Below are positions 27,159-36,126 of a stretch of DNA of 50,045 nucleotides, piece after piece. How positions within the stretch are numbered: the first letter of the stretch is position 1; each line of letters opens with the position of its first letter. This DNA comes from Pseudomonadota bacterium. Its GTDB lineage: Bacteria; Pseudomonadota; Gammaproteobacteria; Burkholderiales; Rhodocyclaceae. The stretch covers positions 1 to 50,045 of the forward strand of contig JAGTRW010000054.1 in assembly GCA_018262095.1 (NCBI GenBank), in the 5' to 3' direction. The position numbers and the translations under genes are program-made. The notes below the pieces were generated by a model. The model did no database searches, was not told the DNA's origin, and saw nothing but the letters and a program-made list of their open reading frames with translations.

Positions 27159-29231
27159 ATGACTTCTCGGGATGACCGACTCGAACCTAGCGAAGAACTG
27201 CGCCGGCGCGCCAAAGCGGTCGTCGACGGCCAGGCGGCCAAAGTGGACGGGTCGTGCGATGTGCTGTCGCCCGAAGCCATCCGGCAGATGGTGCACGAAC
27301 TGCGGGTGCATCATATCGAACTGGAAATGCAGAACGACGAGCTGCAGCGCGCACAGCTGGCGCTCGACGCCGCGCGAGCGCGTTATTTCGCGCTCTATGA
27401 GTTGGCGCCGGTCGGTTACTGCACGCTGAGCGGAAGCGGTCTGATTCGCGAAGCCAATCTGTGTGCCGCGACCTTGCTCGGCGTCGCGCGAGAAGCGCTG
27501 GCCAATCAGCCGATCCTGAGTTTCATCGAGAGCGAAGACCGCGACATTTTCTACGTTCACCGCCGACGGCTCATCGCCAGCGGCCAGCCGCAGGTCTGCG
27601 AGTTGCGGCTACACCGGCCCGGCGACTCGTCGCTGTGGGTGCGCCTCGAATCGACCGTCGCTCGCGAGCTTGACGGGGTGATGGTGCTGCGCGTGGTGCT
27701 CAGCGATATCAGCCAGCGCAAGCGCACGGAAGCGGTGTTGCAGGCCAGCGAGGAGCAGTACCGGTGTTTGGCCGAGGATATGCCGATTTTCGTCGCGACC
27801 TTTGACGCCGACGGCACGCTGACCTATGTCAACGAAGCGATGGCCTCCTTGCTCGGGAAGACTCGCCGGCAACTGCTCGGTCGCAAGATTTTCGATTTCC
27901 TGTCCACCGGCAATCGGTTGCTGGTCTGCGAGCGCCTGAGCGTGCTCACGCCGCAACAGCCGATCACCACTTACGAGCAGGACTATCTCAAGCCAGGCGG
28001 CGCGAGGGCGAGCAACCAATGGACCTGCCGCGCCTTTTTTGACGCGGCCGGCAATGCCGTCCGTTTCCAGACCGTCGGTCGGGATACCTCCGAGCGCAAG
28101 GCCTTCGAGACGGAACTGCTTGCCGCCAAGCGCGCCGCAGAGCGCGCCAACCGCGCCAAATCGAGTTTTCTGGCCGCCGCCAGCCACGATTTGCGCCAGC
28201 CCTTGCAGGCCATCAGCCTGTTCAACGACGCGCTGCTCAGAAGCGGATTGAATGCCGATCAGAAAAAAATCAGCGAATACCTGACCTTGTCGATTCATTC
28301 GCTGGGCGAACTGCTCGGCGCCTTGCTCGATATTTCGCGGCTCGACGCCGGTATTGTCCCAATGAGCCCGGAAACCATCGAGGTCGAGAATTTCTTTTCG
28401 CGCATGGCGGCCGAACTGTCGCCGATGGCTGAGCGCAAGAACCTGCGCTTCATGCTCTTTTGCCCGCGCCGCGAAACGGCGATCATGACCGACCGCAAGC
28501 TGCTCATGAGCCTGCTCGGCAACCTGATCGGCAATGCCATCAAATATACCGCGCAGGGCGGCATTCTGGTGGCGGTGCGTCGCCGCGGCGGGCAGGCCGT
28601 CGTCCAGATCTGGGATACCGGAATCGGCATCGCGCCAGAACACCTGAACCACATCTTCGACGAATATTTTCAGATCCAAAATTCCGAGCGCGATCGGACC
28701 AAGGGGCTGGGGCTCGGGCTGGCGATCGCCAAACGCCAGTCCCGCTTGCTTGGCACCGACATCGTTTGCCGATCGCGGGTCGGTCGCGGCAGCGTCTTCG
28801 AATTCTGCCTGCCGCTGGCCGGCAAGGGGCGCAAGAAGGAAGGCGGTCCGCTACGCAAGATCAGAGCGGCACGCGATCGCGTCGAGCGGCATGCCGTCGT
28901 GGTCGAGGATGACGCCCTGGTCGTCGGGGCGATCAAAGCCTCGCTGGAGTCGGTCGGCATGCGGGTTTCGACGTACTGCAGCGCCGAGCAGGCCTTGTCG
29001 AATCCGGACATCGCCGCTGCCGACGTCTATATCAGCGACTTCCGCCTGCCGGGGGCAACCGGCGTCGAGTTTCTGGCGGCGATCGGGCAGCGTTCGACCA
29101 GGCCGTTCAAGGCCGTGATCTTGACCGGCGATACCTCGCGCGAGCGCGTTGCAGAATCAGAACTTTCGGGGTGGCCGGTGCTGTTCAAGCCGATCAAGCT
29201 CGCCACGCTGTTATCGGCGATCGCCGCCTAG
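27159..29231 (+). CDS. Hybrid sensor histidine kinase (PAS-PAS-HisKA-HATPase-REC)
   Basis: The 690-residue protein has an N-terminal helix (about 37-75, LSPEAIRQMVHELRVHHIEL), two PAS domains (about 75-190 and 200-315), a HisKA domain with phospho-accepting H343 in ASHDLRQPLQ, and an HATPase with N459 in LIGNAIKY, DTGIGIAP and a GLGLGLAIAKR lid. A C-terminal receiver (about 577-690) has E583-D584-D585, phospho-acceptor D627 and a terminal lysine in LFKPIK. No membrane helix is seen, so it senses an intracellular signal. No partner regulator gene is adjacent, so its output target lies elsewhere. Confidence 0.93.
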   Translation: MTSRDDRLEPSEELRRRAKAVVDGQAAKVDGSCDVLSPEAIRQMVHELRVHHIELEMQNDELQRAQLALDAARARYFALYELAPVGYCTLSGSGLIREANLCAATLLGVAREALANQPILSFIESEDRDIFYVHRRRLIASGQPQVCELRLHRPGDSSLWVRLESTVARELDGVMVLRVVLSDISQRKRTEAVLQASEEQYRCLAEDMPIFVATFDADGTLTYVNEAMASLLGKTRRQLLGRKIFDFLSTGNRLLVCERLSVLTPQQPITTYEQDYLKPGGARASNQWTCRAFFDAAGNAVRFQTVGRDTSERKAFETELLAAKRAAERANRAKSSFLAAASHDLRQPLQAISLFNDALLRSGLNADQKKISEYLTLSIHSLGELLGALLDISRLDAGIVPMSPETIEVENFFSRMAAELSPMAERKNLRFMLFCPRRETAIMTDRKLLMSLLGNLIGNAIKYTAQGGILVAVRRRGGQAVVQIWDTGIGIAPEHLNHIFDEYFQIQNSERDRTKGLGLGLAIAKRQSRLLGTDIVCRSRVGRGSVFEFCLPLAGKGRKKEGGPLRKIRAARDRVERHAVVVEDDALVVGAIKASLESVGMRVSTYCSAEQALSNPDIAAADVYISDFRLPGATGVEFLAAIGQRSTRPFKAVILTGDTSRERVAESELSGWPVLFKPIKLATLLSAIAA

Positions 29232-29373
29232 GCGCCACGCGCAGCACCATGCCGGCTGGCGATCGCTGTTGCGCAATTGCAGGCGCCGCGTCGATGGCGC
29301 ATGATTACATCCTTCGGGCGCCGTGGCGCGTCATTGGCAATCGCCGCGCCCGGTCAAAAGCAAAGGATCAGTC

Positions 29374-30081
29374 ATGGAGCTCATTGCCACGAGCGCATTC
29401 TGGATCGGTCTGCTCAAGATCATCTGGGTCAATATCCTGCTCTCCGGCGACAACGCCGTCGTCATCGCGCTGGCCTCGCGCTCGCTGGCTCCGGCGCAAC
29501 AGCGACAGGCGGTGATCTGGGGGTCGGTGGCGGCCATCGTGATGCGCGTGCTGCTCACCCTGTTCGCCGTCCAGTTGCTGCAGTTGCCCTGGCTCAAGGC
29601 GGTCGGCGCGGTATTGCTGGTGTGGATCGGCATCCAGCTGATGGTCGACGAGGGCGGCGAGGGGCGTATCAAGGAAGCCGGTAACCTGCTCTGCGCGATC
29701 AAGACGATCCTGATCGCCGATCTGGTGATGAGTCTGGACAACGTGCTGGCGGTTGCCGCCGCAGCCGAGGCCGCGCTGCCCGAAGCCAGGTTGCCGCTGG
29801 TCGTTTTCGGCTTGGCGCTGTCGATTCCGATCGTTATCTTCGGCAGCAGCGTGGTGCTCAAACTGATGGAGCGTTTTCCGATCATCGTCACGCTGGGGGC
29901 CATGTTGCTCGGCTGGATTGCCGGCGAAATGCTGGTCAAGGAAGACGTCGTGGCCAACTACACCGATGAGCGCGCCGTCGCGCATTGGCTTTTCTACCTC
30001 GGCGGAGCGCTGCTGGTCTTGGTCGTCGGCAAGTTGAGGGCGCATGGCGCCGCGACGCCCGAGCGCAATACGGCCACCTGA
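29374..30081 (+). CDS. TerC family membrane protein (YjbE-like)
   Basis: The 235-residue protein has about seven hydrophobic helices and the two diagnostic acidic motifs SGDNAVVIALA and SLDNVLAVAAA of the TerC family. Members export manganese or are linked with tellurite resistance and metal loading of exported enzymes; the short YjbE-type form here is most like Mn2+ exporters. The ATG at 29374 has AAAGGA upstream. It is a single gene. Confidence 0.9.
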   Translation: MELIATSAFWIGLLKIIWVNILLSGDNAVVIALASRSLAPAQQRQAVIWGSVAAIVMRVLLTLFAVQLLQLPWLKAVGAVLLVWIGIQLMVDEGGEGRIKEAGNLLCAIKTILIADLVMSLDNVLAVAAAAEAALPEARLPLVVFGLALSIPIVIFGSSVVLKLMERFPIIVTLGAMLLGWIAGEMLVKEDVVANYTDERAVAHWLFYLGGALLVLVVGKLRAHGAATPERNTAT

Positions 30082-30092
30082 ACCGCTTGCTA

Positions 30093-30109
30093 TGCGCGCC
30101 AACGTACAG
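30093..30109 (+). promoter_or_regulatory. Recurring palindromic element, copy upstream of the DUF2934 gene
   Basis: TGCGCGCCAACGTACAG, preceded by CTA as in the copies at 6190 and 44748, lies 121 bp before the start at 30231. It overlaps an inverted repeat CGCCAACG/CGTTGGCG (30097-30120, 8-base loop) that could also serve as a terminator for the TerC gene. Confidence 0.4.
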
Positions 30110-30230
30110 AGCCGTTGGCGTAATTGGCTTAGTCTTTTGATCATGCCGAGGCGTTGCCCCGCTAGCGCGTCGCGATGTGCGCCGCGTTGTTGATCGCAGC
30201 TTTGCAGCAAGAACCAGACAGGAGCCAGCC

Positions 30231-30539
30231 ATGAAAACCAGGCGCAAGACGGCAAACAAGCACGAAGGCGAGATTTTCGGCGCCACCGACTTCCACCGCG
30301 AACGCGTTTCGCAGGAGCAGGCCACCGCAGCCAAGAACGAGGCGGCGAACCGTCCCCAAGGAACTTACGAATACGAGCAAATGATCGCTGAAAATGCGGT
30401 TTTCAACCCCAAGCAGATGATCGAGGATGCGGCGTTTTTCATCGCCGAAAGGCGCGATTTCGCGCCTGGATATGAGCTTGCCGACTGGCTTCAGGCCGAA
30501 GCCGAGGTCGAAACCAGGCTGGCCGCCGGCGCTGCCTAG
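30231..30539 (+). CDS. DUF2934 domain protein
   Basis: The 102-residue cytosolic protein ends in a DUF2934 domain (about residues 60-95) with the typical IAERRDFAPGYELADWLQAE motif. The N-terminal part is basic and disordered. The function of DUF2934 is unknown; it is common in betaproteobacterial and cyanobacterial small proteins. The ATG at 30231 follows ACAGGAG. A copy of the recurring element lies upstream. Confidence 0.88.
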   Translation: MKTRRKTANKHEGEIFGATDFHRERVSQEQATAAKNEAANRPQGTYEYEQMIAENAVFNPKQMIEDAAFFIAERRDFAPGYELADWLQAEAEVETRLAAGAA

Positions 30540-30548
30540 ACTCGCCGC

Positions 30549-31022
30549 TTAGAGATCGAGCTGCAGTTTTCCGGGGCTGATCTTTACGCTGGAAACCTGC
30601 TTCTCGATCGGGGTTTCGGCTCGGTAAATCTCGATGCCCTCCAAGGCGGGCAACAGGCTCTGATTCGCGAGCAACTTCACCAGTTCGGTTTGTTGGGCAT
30701 CGACGCCGGGAACGTTCAAGGAAATCAGGGACATTTTTGTCGCCAGCAAGGACCCCGTGTCCTGCCGCCATTTCGGTGTCAAATTCGCGCAGAAGCTGAT
30801 CTGCCGCGGATAGATCTGCGGACGAGCAACGGCACAGAAGCTTGCGTAGCCTTCGAGCAAGCTCACCTGCAGCGACGCCAGATGTAGATCGCTGTATTTC
30901 TTTTCGGCGAGCTTGGTCGCGATAAACTGGTTGAGCATGCTCTCGGTGATGTCGAAGGCAGCGGCGCCTGTCGATATCAGCAGCGCGGCCAAGGCCGCGA
31001 CATAAGGCTTTCGACTGGTCAT
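30549..31022 (-). CDS. DUF1439 (YceB-like) exported protein
   Basis: The 157-residue protein has a signal peptide (about 1-22, ISTGAAAF cleavage) and a DUF1439 domain with the MLNQFIATKLAEKKY start and QISFCANLTPKW centre. E. coli YceB is a lipoprotein of this family; here no lipobox cysteine is present. The role is unknown, though the fold suggests lipid binding. The frame is open far upstream, but that part overlaps the rhomboid gene in another frame, so I use the ATG at 31022. It lies 17 bp after the rhomboid gene. Confidence 0.82.
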   Translation of the reverse strand: MTSRKPYVAALAALLISTGAAAFDITESMLNQFIATKLAEKKYSDLHLASLQVSLLEGYASFCAVARPQIYPRQISFCANLTPKWRQDTGSLLATKMSLISLNVPGVDAQQTELVKLLANQSLLPALEGIEIYRAETPIEKQVSSVKISPGKLQLDL

Positions 31023-31039
31023 CGGCTGGGCTCGGCGAT

Positions 31040-31615
31040 TCAACGGCGTCGCTTCCAGAAGCGCATGAAAAAATACCCGCCGACCAGGCCGCCCAGATGC
31101 GCGAAATGGGCGACCCCTTCCTGCGTTCCGGTGACGCCGAGCAGCAATTCCAGTGCGCCATAGACGGCGACGAACAGCGGCGCCGGCAGCGGTAGCGGAA
31201 GGAAGAGCAACATCAGCCGGCGGCTCGGGAATAGCCGCGCATACGCCAGCAGCAGACCGAACACCGCACCGGATGCGCCGACGGTCGGGTAATCGGCGCC
31301 GGTCAGGGTGGTCACCAGCAGTTGCAAAGCCGCTGCCGACAGCGTACAGGCCAGGTAATAGCTCAAGAATCGGCGTGTTCCCCAGACCCGTTCGACGTCG
31401 CCGCCAAACAGGTACACCCCGTACATATTGAACAGCAAATGCGGCAGGCCGGCATGAACAAAAGCGTAGGTGATCAGCTGCCAAGGCAGGAAGCGAGGAC
31501 CGAAGGGCCACAAGGCGAGCAGCGAAGCGAGCGAGCCGCCCAATACGCTGTCGGCAAAAAAGACGAGGACGTTGATGACGATCAACGCTTGGGTGACAGG
31601 GGGAAGGGAGAACAT
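31040..31615 (-). CDS. Rhomboid family intramembrane serine protease
   Basis: The 191-residue protein has six hydrophobic helices. The catalytic serine is S115 in GASGAVFG and the catalytic histidine is H173 in HFAHLGG, with N63 in LLFNMYG stabilising the transition state. It would cleave membrane-protein substrates within the inner membrane. I choose the ATG at 31615 (MFSLPPV), since the preceding 18 in-frame codons are polar and not conserved. It is probably co-transcribed with the DUF1439 gene. Confidence 0.92.
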   Translation of the reverse strand: MFSLPPVTQALIVINVLVFFADSVLGGSLASLLALWPFGPRFLPWQLITYAFVHAGLPHLLFNMYGVYLFGGDVERVWGTRRFLSYYLACTLSAAALQLLVTTLTGADYPTVGASGAVFGLLLAYARLFPSRRLMLLFLPLPLPAPLFVAVYGALELLLGVTGTQEGVAHFAHLGGLVGGYFFMRFWKRRR

Positions 31616-31775
31616 AGGCGGCCTGCGGGTTATTGGTGACGGAGTGAGCCGGTGCTCGGCATGGGCCATGTTGGATCGATCGCCGGAATCTCAAGGTGCC
31701 CGCGCGATCGGTTCGCTTGGCGCGCTGCCCGGTATTCTACCCCGGCATCGATGGGGCTATCATGGGCGGCTTTTA

Positions 31776-32852
31776 TTGAGCGAGATCGCCACTTTGAAGG
31801 TCCTGCGGCGTTTTTACCCGGTGGCCGCATTCCTCTGCGGATTTGTCTGGGACGCGCTGACCATCGGCCAGCGCGTCCGCGTCGTCGATCTGTGGCGCCT
31901 CGGCGCTTTCCTGTTCGGCGCCGGTCTGCTGATCCTTTGGCTGGCTTCCCGCGACGCCAGAAAGGCGCTTGCGCCGGCTGATGGCAAGGGGCTGCGCGGG
32001 GGTCTGGCCGGGTTCAGATGGCAAGCGCCTTATTTGCTGCTGCAGTTCTTCTTCGGCGGGATCTTTTCAGCGCTTTTCATCCTCTATTTCAAGAGCTCGG
32101 GCCACCTGGGTTCGTGGCTGACCGTGACGCTCCTCGGCCTGTTGCTGGTCGGCAACGAATTTGCCGGCAAACGCTACGGCCGACATTTCACGCTGATTTG
32201 GGCCTTGTTTGCGCTCAATTCGATCCTGCTCTTCAATTTCGCTTTGCCCAATGCCGTCGGTAGCCTCAATCCCTGGTGGTTCTACGTCTCGACCGGGCTC
32301 GGCATCTTGTTGGCCCACCTGCTGTGGCGAGTCGCCCCCGGGCAGCCCGGACGGATTCTTCCGGCCTGGCTCTTGGCTGTTGCGCTGCTGTTGGCCTGGA
32401 GCCTGGACATGATCGCGCCGGTCCCGTTGGTCAAACAGGATCTGGCGGTCGGGAACGAATTTGTCCGCGACGGTGATCGCTATCTGCTGCGCGTCGAACA
32501 GGCGCCAGCCTGGCAAATCTGGCGCGACCAGGCGCTCACGGTTCATCTCGCCGAGGGCGAGAAGCTCTATGGCGTATCGGCGGTATTCGCGCCGCTGGGC
32601 GTCACGGCCGCGCTCGAACATCGCTGGGAGGTGCACGACGCTCAGGGCTGGCGCGTCGTCTATCGTCGGCCTTTCCTGAGTACCGGTGGGCGGGGGCGCG
32701 GTTTCCGCGGCTACTCCTGGGTGCTCAACCCGCAGCCAGGCGAGTGGCGTCTTGTGGTGGCCACCCAGGATGGACGAACAATTGGCATCTTGCCAATGAG
32801 CGTCGAGCGCGGAATACCCCCGCCAGAGGCCACGCGGACCCGGGAATTCTGA
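31776..32852 (+). CDS. DUF2914 domain membrane protein
   Basis: The 358-residue protein has about seven hydrophobic helices, starting with FYPVAAFLCGFVWDALTI, and ends in a soluble DUF2914 domain (about 255-350) with HRWEVHDAQGWRVVYRRPF and GRGFRGYSWV. The biochemical role is unknown. The frame is open upstream of the homology without an ATG near it, so the start must be a non-ATG codon: TTG at 31776 or TTG at 31794. I give the former; it could be 6 codons shorter. It is divergent from the rhomboid gene. Confidence 0.8.
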   Translation: MSEIATLKVLRRFYPVAAFLCGFVWDALTIGQRVRVVDLWRLGAFLFGAGLLILWLASRDARKALAPADGKGLRGGLAGFRWQAPYLLLQFFFGGIFSALFILYFKSSGHLGSWLTVTLLGLLLVGNEFAGKRYGRHFTLIWALFALNSILLFNFALPNAVGSLNPWWFYVSTGLGILLAHLLWRVAPGQPGRILPAWLLAVALLLAWSLDMIAPVPLVKQDLAVGNEFVRDGDRYLLRVEQAPAWQIWRDQALTVHLAEGEKLYGVSAVFAPLGVTAALEHRWEVHDAQGWRVVYRRPFLSTGGRGRGFRGYSWVLNPQPGEWRLVVATQDGRTIGILPMSVERGIPPPEATRTREF

Positions 32853-32903
32853 TCGTTCGCCGGGGATGGCGTCGCTGCCGCGAGGCCGTCGGCCGCCGAC
32901 GGC

Positions 32904-33326
32904 TCAGTTCGATTTTTGCACCAGCCGGTTGTCGACTTCCCTGACGCCTGATACCGCCGCCGCCAGACCCTTGGCGCGTTGGCTGTTGGCCGGCGTATCG
33001 ACCGATCCACTGAGCGTGACGACGCCTTTGATCGTATCGACGCTGATTTGCAGCGTCTTCAGACCCGGTTCGGCAAAGACCGCCGCCTTGACCTTGGCCG
33101 TGATCTCGGCGTCGTCAATCGCCGCGCCGGTCTTGGCGCTTTGTTCGTCCAATTTGTTGCCGATCTTGTCGACCGTCTCGCCGATCTTGTTGCCGGTGTC
33201 GGTCGCGCTCTGGTCGATCTTCTTGCCGGCGCTCTCTGCCGGACCCGGCTTGCTGTCGCAGGCGGCGACGCCGGCGATGAGCAGCAGGGCGATGCCGATC
33301 AATTTTAAACTTTTCAGGATTTTCAT
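32904..33326 (-). CDS. BON domain lipoprotein
   Basis: The 140-residue protein has a lipoprotein signal with C23 (GVAAC), a charged helical linker (25-68) and a BON domain (about 70-138; ITAKVKAAVFAEPGLKTL and GVVTLSGSVDT). BON domains bind phospholipid and occur in OsmY and other stress proteins. It would be anchored in the periplasm. A copy of the recurring element lies 157 bp upstream in the same orientation, and a similar BON lipoprotein at 44903 has a nearly identical copy, which suggests co-regulation. Confidence 0.9.
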   Translation of the reverse strand: MKILKSLKLIGIALLLIAGVAACDSKPGPAESAGKKIDQSATDTGNKIGETVDKIGNKLDEQSAKTGAAIDDAEITAKVKAAVFAEPGLKTLQISVDTIKGVVTLSGSVDTPANSQRAKGLAAAVSGVREVDNRLVQKSN

Positions 33327-33483
33327 TTTGCAGTCCTTTCCAGACCTGTTTCTCGCGCCAAAAGACTTCGCCTCATTTGTGGCGGATCAAATGAAACCGT
33401 TGCGCTGATGCGTCGTGCCCTGCGCTACCGCCGACCAGGGCAAGCCCCGGCACTTCAACTATCGCCGGAACGCCGGCGAAAGT

Positions 33484-33500
33484 CGGTGCGCTGTCGAACA
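33484..33500 (-). promoter_or_regulatory. Recurring palindromic element, copy upstream of a BON lipoprotein
   Basis: On the minus strand this reads TGTTCGACAGCGCACCG, differing at one base from the copy at 44748 before the other BON gene. In both cases a second GC-rich inverted repeat and a short ATAG or CTAT motif follow within 30 bp downstream. Confidence 0.6.
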
Positions 33501-33585
33501 CAGGCGCAGGCTGGCGGCCAGGCTGACGAATGTCGCTGACGCGATGCGACCACGGTCGATGTCAGGGATTGCGTCGCCGTTTCCC

Positions 33586-34110
33586 TTAGTCGAATTTCGA
33601 TTTCGAGCGGCACGCGGCGGACGTCAAGTCAATCGCTTTGGCCAGCCGATTTCTGGAAAGCTCGTCGCCGATTCCGAAGATCAATCGTGCAATGCTGTGC
33701 GCTGGCTCGACCAGCAGTCCGCCTTCAACCGAGAGCATGTGAAAAAATACAAATTGAATTTGATGGCCACGCAGAATGCTCAGCGTGCCATCGCCGACTT
33801 GTGATTTTTCGACAACGGACCAGTCGATATCGATCTTTGTGCCGTTCTTCAAGGTGATTCCGGAATGGCAGACAAGATCCCGGTATTGATCAACGAGAAA
33901 ACTCTCGTAGCCAAGAATTTCTCCGCTTCGGCTTCTCGTCTCATAGATGGCAGTCACGCCATTGCTTTCGACCAGCGCTGCGAAATACTGGTGGGCGTCG
34001 CGAATCGTCGGCGCGGCGGGGTAGGTGTCAGCCGCAGAGGCATTCAGGCAGGCGAACAGTACGCCGAGCACGGCGAGTCGATAGCTCGATGAGCTTTGTT
34101 TTCCGGTCAT
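33586..34110 (-). CDS. Unknown exported protein
   Basis: I do not recognise a family. The 174-residue protein has a signal peptide (about 1-28, LAVLGVLFACLNASA) and a mature domain of about 145 residues with two or three cysteines. It has the pattern ESNGVTAIYETRSRSGEILG, then DWSVVEKSQVGDG and IQFVFFHM. It is probably periplasmic. The ATG at 34110 has GGGACC upstream. It stands between the BON gene on the same strand and the divergent small membrane protein gene. Confidence 0.68.
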   Translation of the reverse strand: MTGKQSSSSYRLAVLGVLFACLNASAADTYPAAPTIRDAHQYFAALVESNGVTAIYETRSRSGEILGYESFLVDQYRDLVCHSGITLKNGTKIDIDWSVVEKSQVGDGTLSILRGHQIQFVFFHMLSVEGGLLVEPAHSIARLIFGIGDELSRNRLAKAIDLTSAACRSKSKFD

Positions 34111-34219
34111 TGGCGGGTCCCGTCCAATTATTCGATGGCAGCGCCAGGGGCTAGGTTTTCCACCGTTCCATCCCGCAGGCTGCGCTATCACGAGACTGGG
34201 GCGTCGGCGAGCGAGCGTC

Positions 34220-34236
34220 TGTTCGCTGCCGAACGA
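34220..34236 (+). promoter_or_regulatory. Recurring palindromic element, distal copy before the lmo0937-type gene
   Basis: TGTTCGCTGCCGAACGA is a less perfect copy, 62 bp upstream of the better copy at 34282. It shares the left flank GCGTC with the copy at 41301. Confidence 0.35.
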
Positions 34237-34281
34237 AGCGAGCTGACCGCCTTGTCCGGGCGGCATCAGGCGCTGCGCCTA

Positions 34282-34298
34282 TGTGCGTCGGCGCACAG
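34282..34298 (+). promoter_or_regulatory. Recurring palindromic element, proximal copy before the lmo0937-type gene
   Basis: TGTGCGTCGGCGCACAG has perfect 6-bp arms (TGTGCG/CGCACA) around TCGG and ends 103 bp before the start at 34402. The left flank CGCCTA is shared with other copies. Confidence 0.6.
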
Positions 34299-34401
34299 AA
34301 TCCGCACGCTGGCTGGGCGACCATGGTGCTCTGTCGCTCCCCAGCGCAGGCCAAGCAGCAAGTGCTGCGGCGTGCCTGAATCAACTCGAAAGGAATTGGC
34401 C

Positions 34402-34545
34402 ATGCTTTACACCGTCGCCGTCGTTCTCGTCATCCTCTGGCTCCTGGGCCTGATGACCTCCTACACCCTGGGTGGGCTGATCCATATTCTGCTGGTCATC
34501 GCGCTCATCTCGATCCTGCTGCAGGTCATCGGCGGCCGCCGCTGA
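34402..34545 (+). CDS. lmo0937 family small membrane protein
   Basis: The 47-residue peptide has two hydrophobic helices separated by the TSYTLGG turn and ends IGGRR, as in lmo0937/DUF5670 peptides. These are tiny inner-membrane proteins of unknown role, often stress-linked. A strong ribosome site (AAAGGAA) precedes the ATG. Two copies of the recurring element lie upstream. It is easily missed because of its length. Confidence 0.85.
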   Translation: MLYTVAVVLVILWLLGLMTSYTLGGLIHILLVIALISILLQVIGGRR

Positions 34546-34852
34546 ATGCGTCGCCTGGAAATTCCGCAACGCTAGGCCTGTTCATCGTGCGCTCAGTCAC
34601 CCGACGGTTTTGGAAGTGCTGCTTCGCGCCGATGACTGCTCAGTCGAGCAAGCAGAAAAAGAAAGGGAAGCCATGTCTACGCAAGAACATGCGCCACAAC
34701 CGTCAGTGCTGCGCCAAGGGCAGGCGAGCGCCTGTCGCCATTGGGCGCCGATCGTCGCGCCTGAATCTGCGGCACGGCAGGAAACGCCTGCTGTCGCCCA
34801 AAATCCAGCCGCTGCGTCGGCCCCCCGCGGCGAGCGCAAGTCATAGTCGAGG
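34546..34852. other. Region between lmo0937-type gene and cbpA, 307 bp
   Basis: Apart from one possible short gene at 34673-34846, nothing is supported here. No copy of the recurring element is clear. Confidence 0.5.
34673..34846 (+). CDS. Possible small hypothetical protein upstream of cbpA
   Basis: A 57-codon frame begins at an ATG with GGGAAG at good spacing and ends 6 bp before the cbpA start. The product would be a Pro/Ala/Gln-rich, probably disordered peptide with no domain. Position and ribosome site favour it; composition and lack of family argue against it. It may be only a leader for cbpA. Confidence 0.35.
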   Translation: MSTQEHAPQPSVLRQGQASACRHWAPIVAPESAARQETPAVAQNPAAASAPRGERKS

Positions 34853-35797
34853 ATGGTGATGGAATTCAAGGACTACTACCGCATCATGGGGGTCGCGCGC
34901 GATGCGACGCAGGATGAAATCAAGCGCGTCTACCGTCAACTGGCGCGCAAGTATCACCCCGACGTCAGCCAGGCGCCCGACGCCGAAGTCCGTTTCAAGG
35001 AACTCGGCGAGGCGTACGCGGTGCTCGAGGATCTTGAAAAACGCGCCGCCTACGACCAGCTCGGCAGCCATTGGCAGGCCGGTCAGGACTTCCGTCCGCC
35101 GGACTGGAATGCCGGATTCGAATTTTCCGGCGGCGATGTTGACGGCAATTCCGGCCAGAACGCGGGTGATGGCGACTTCAGCGATTTCTTCGAAGCGCTC
35201 TACGGGCGTGCTGGCGCAGCGCGGTCGATCGCCGTTCACCTCGCGCGGTGAGGATCATCACGCCAAGGTGCTGATCGATCTCGCGGATGCCTATGCCGGC
35301 GCCACCCGCACGATCACCTTGCAGCGACCTGAAACCGGCGCCGACGGCCGCGTCGCAATGCATCGGCACCAGCTCAAGGTGACCATCCCGCGCGGCGTCC
35401 ACGCGGGGCAGCACATCCGGCTGAGCGGACAGGGCGCGCCCGGGGCAGTCCGGTGACCTCTACCTGGAAGTGGGTTTCAACCCGCATGCGCATTACCGCG
35501 TCGATCAGCGCGACGTCTATCTCGACCTTCCCGTCGCCCCTTGGGAAGCCGTGCTGGGTGCCACGGTCAAGGTGCCGACGCCGAGCGGCGTGATCGAGCT
35601 CAAGGTGCCGGGGCTCGCTCGCCGGAGGCAAACTGCGGCTCAAAGGTCGTGGCATTCCGGGGGCGACGCCCGGCGATTTTTACGCCGTGCTGCAGCCGGT
35701 GCTGCCGCCGGCCGACAGTGCCGCGGCCAATGCCTTCTATCTCGATATGGCCGGGCAGTTCGCCTCGTTCGCGCCGCGTGCCGGACTTGGAGTGTAA
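34853..35797 (+). pseudogene. cbpA: Curved DNA-binding protein CbpA (DnaJ-class), interrupted by three frameshifts
   Basis: CbpA is a DnaJ-like co-chaperone and curved-DNA binder. The J domain with H35-P36-D37 is intact, but the frame breaks three times: at the GGG run 35204-35206, the GGGG run 35442-35445 and the GGGG run 35610-35613. Removing one G at each place restores a continuous family-like sequence ([47 protein letters not shown]) of 313 residues ending at the TAA at 35795-35797, the normal CbpA length. All three errors are +1 in G runs, which looks like sequencing error, although a real decaying gene is possible. cbpM follows directly. Confidence 0.85.
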
Positions 35798-35799
35798 GC

Positions 35800-36126
35800 A
35801 TGGAAAACGAAGATCCCCGCAGCTTGCCGCAACTGAGCAGCATCATTCTCGAAGAACTGAGCGAGTTGACGCTGGCTGAAGTCAGTCACGCCTGCGCGGT
35901 GCCGGTCGACTGCATCGTCGAGTTGGTCGCCGAAGGGCTGCTCGACCCGCGCGGTGGCGTGCCGCACCGCTGGCGTTTTTCCGGCACTCACCTGCGGCGC
36001 GCGACGGTGGCCCTGCGCCTGCGGCGCGAGCTCAGCGTCAATCTGGCCGGCGCCGCGCTGGCGCTGCAACTGCAGGGCGAAGTCGACGCCTTGCGCACCC
36101 GCTTGCGGATCGTCGGCGTTTCTTGA
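35800..36126 (+). CDS. cbpM: Chaperone modulator CbpM
   Basis: The 108-residue protein is a MerR-like CbpM that binds the J domain of CbpA and inhibits its chaperone and DNA-binding activity. It has the LTLAEVSHACAVPVDCIVELVAEGLL helix pattern in two parts, followed by WRFSGTHLRRATVALRLRREL. The ATG at 35800 starts 2 bp after the restored cbpA stop, so the pair is coupled. An intact cbpM supports the view that cbpA is functional and its frameshifts are artefacts. Confidence 0.92.
   Translation: MENEDPRSLPQLSSIILEELSELTLAEVSHACAVPVDCIVELVAEGLLDPRGGVPHRWRFSGTHLRRATVALRLRRELSVNLAGAALALQLQGEVDALRTRLRIVGVS

Noticed and set aside
31023-31694. Long upstream extension of the DUF1439 frame
   Set aside because: It overlaps the rhomboid gene and is Arg/Pro-rich; the signal peptide begins at 31022.
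35470-35799. Apparent fusion of a CbpA fragment with CbpM
   Set aside because: The fusion frame results from a +1 shift in cbpA; CbpM has its own ATG at 35800 and the restored cbpA ends just before it.
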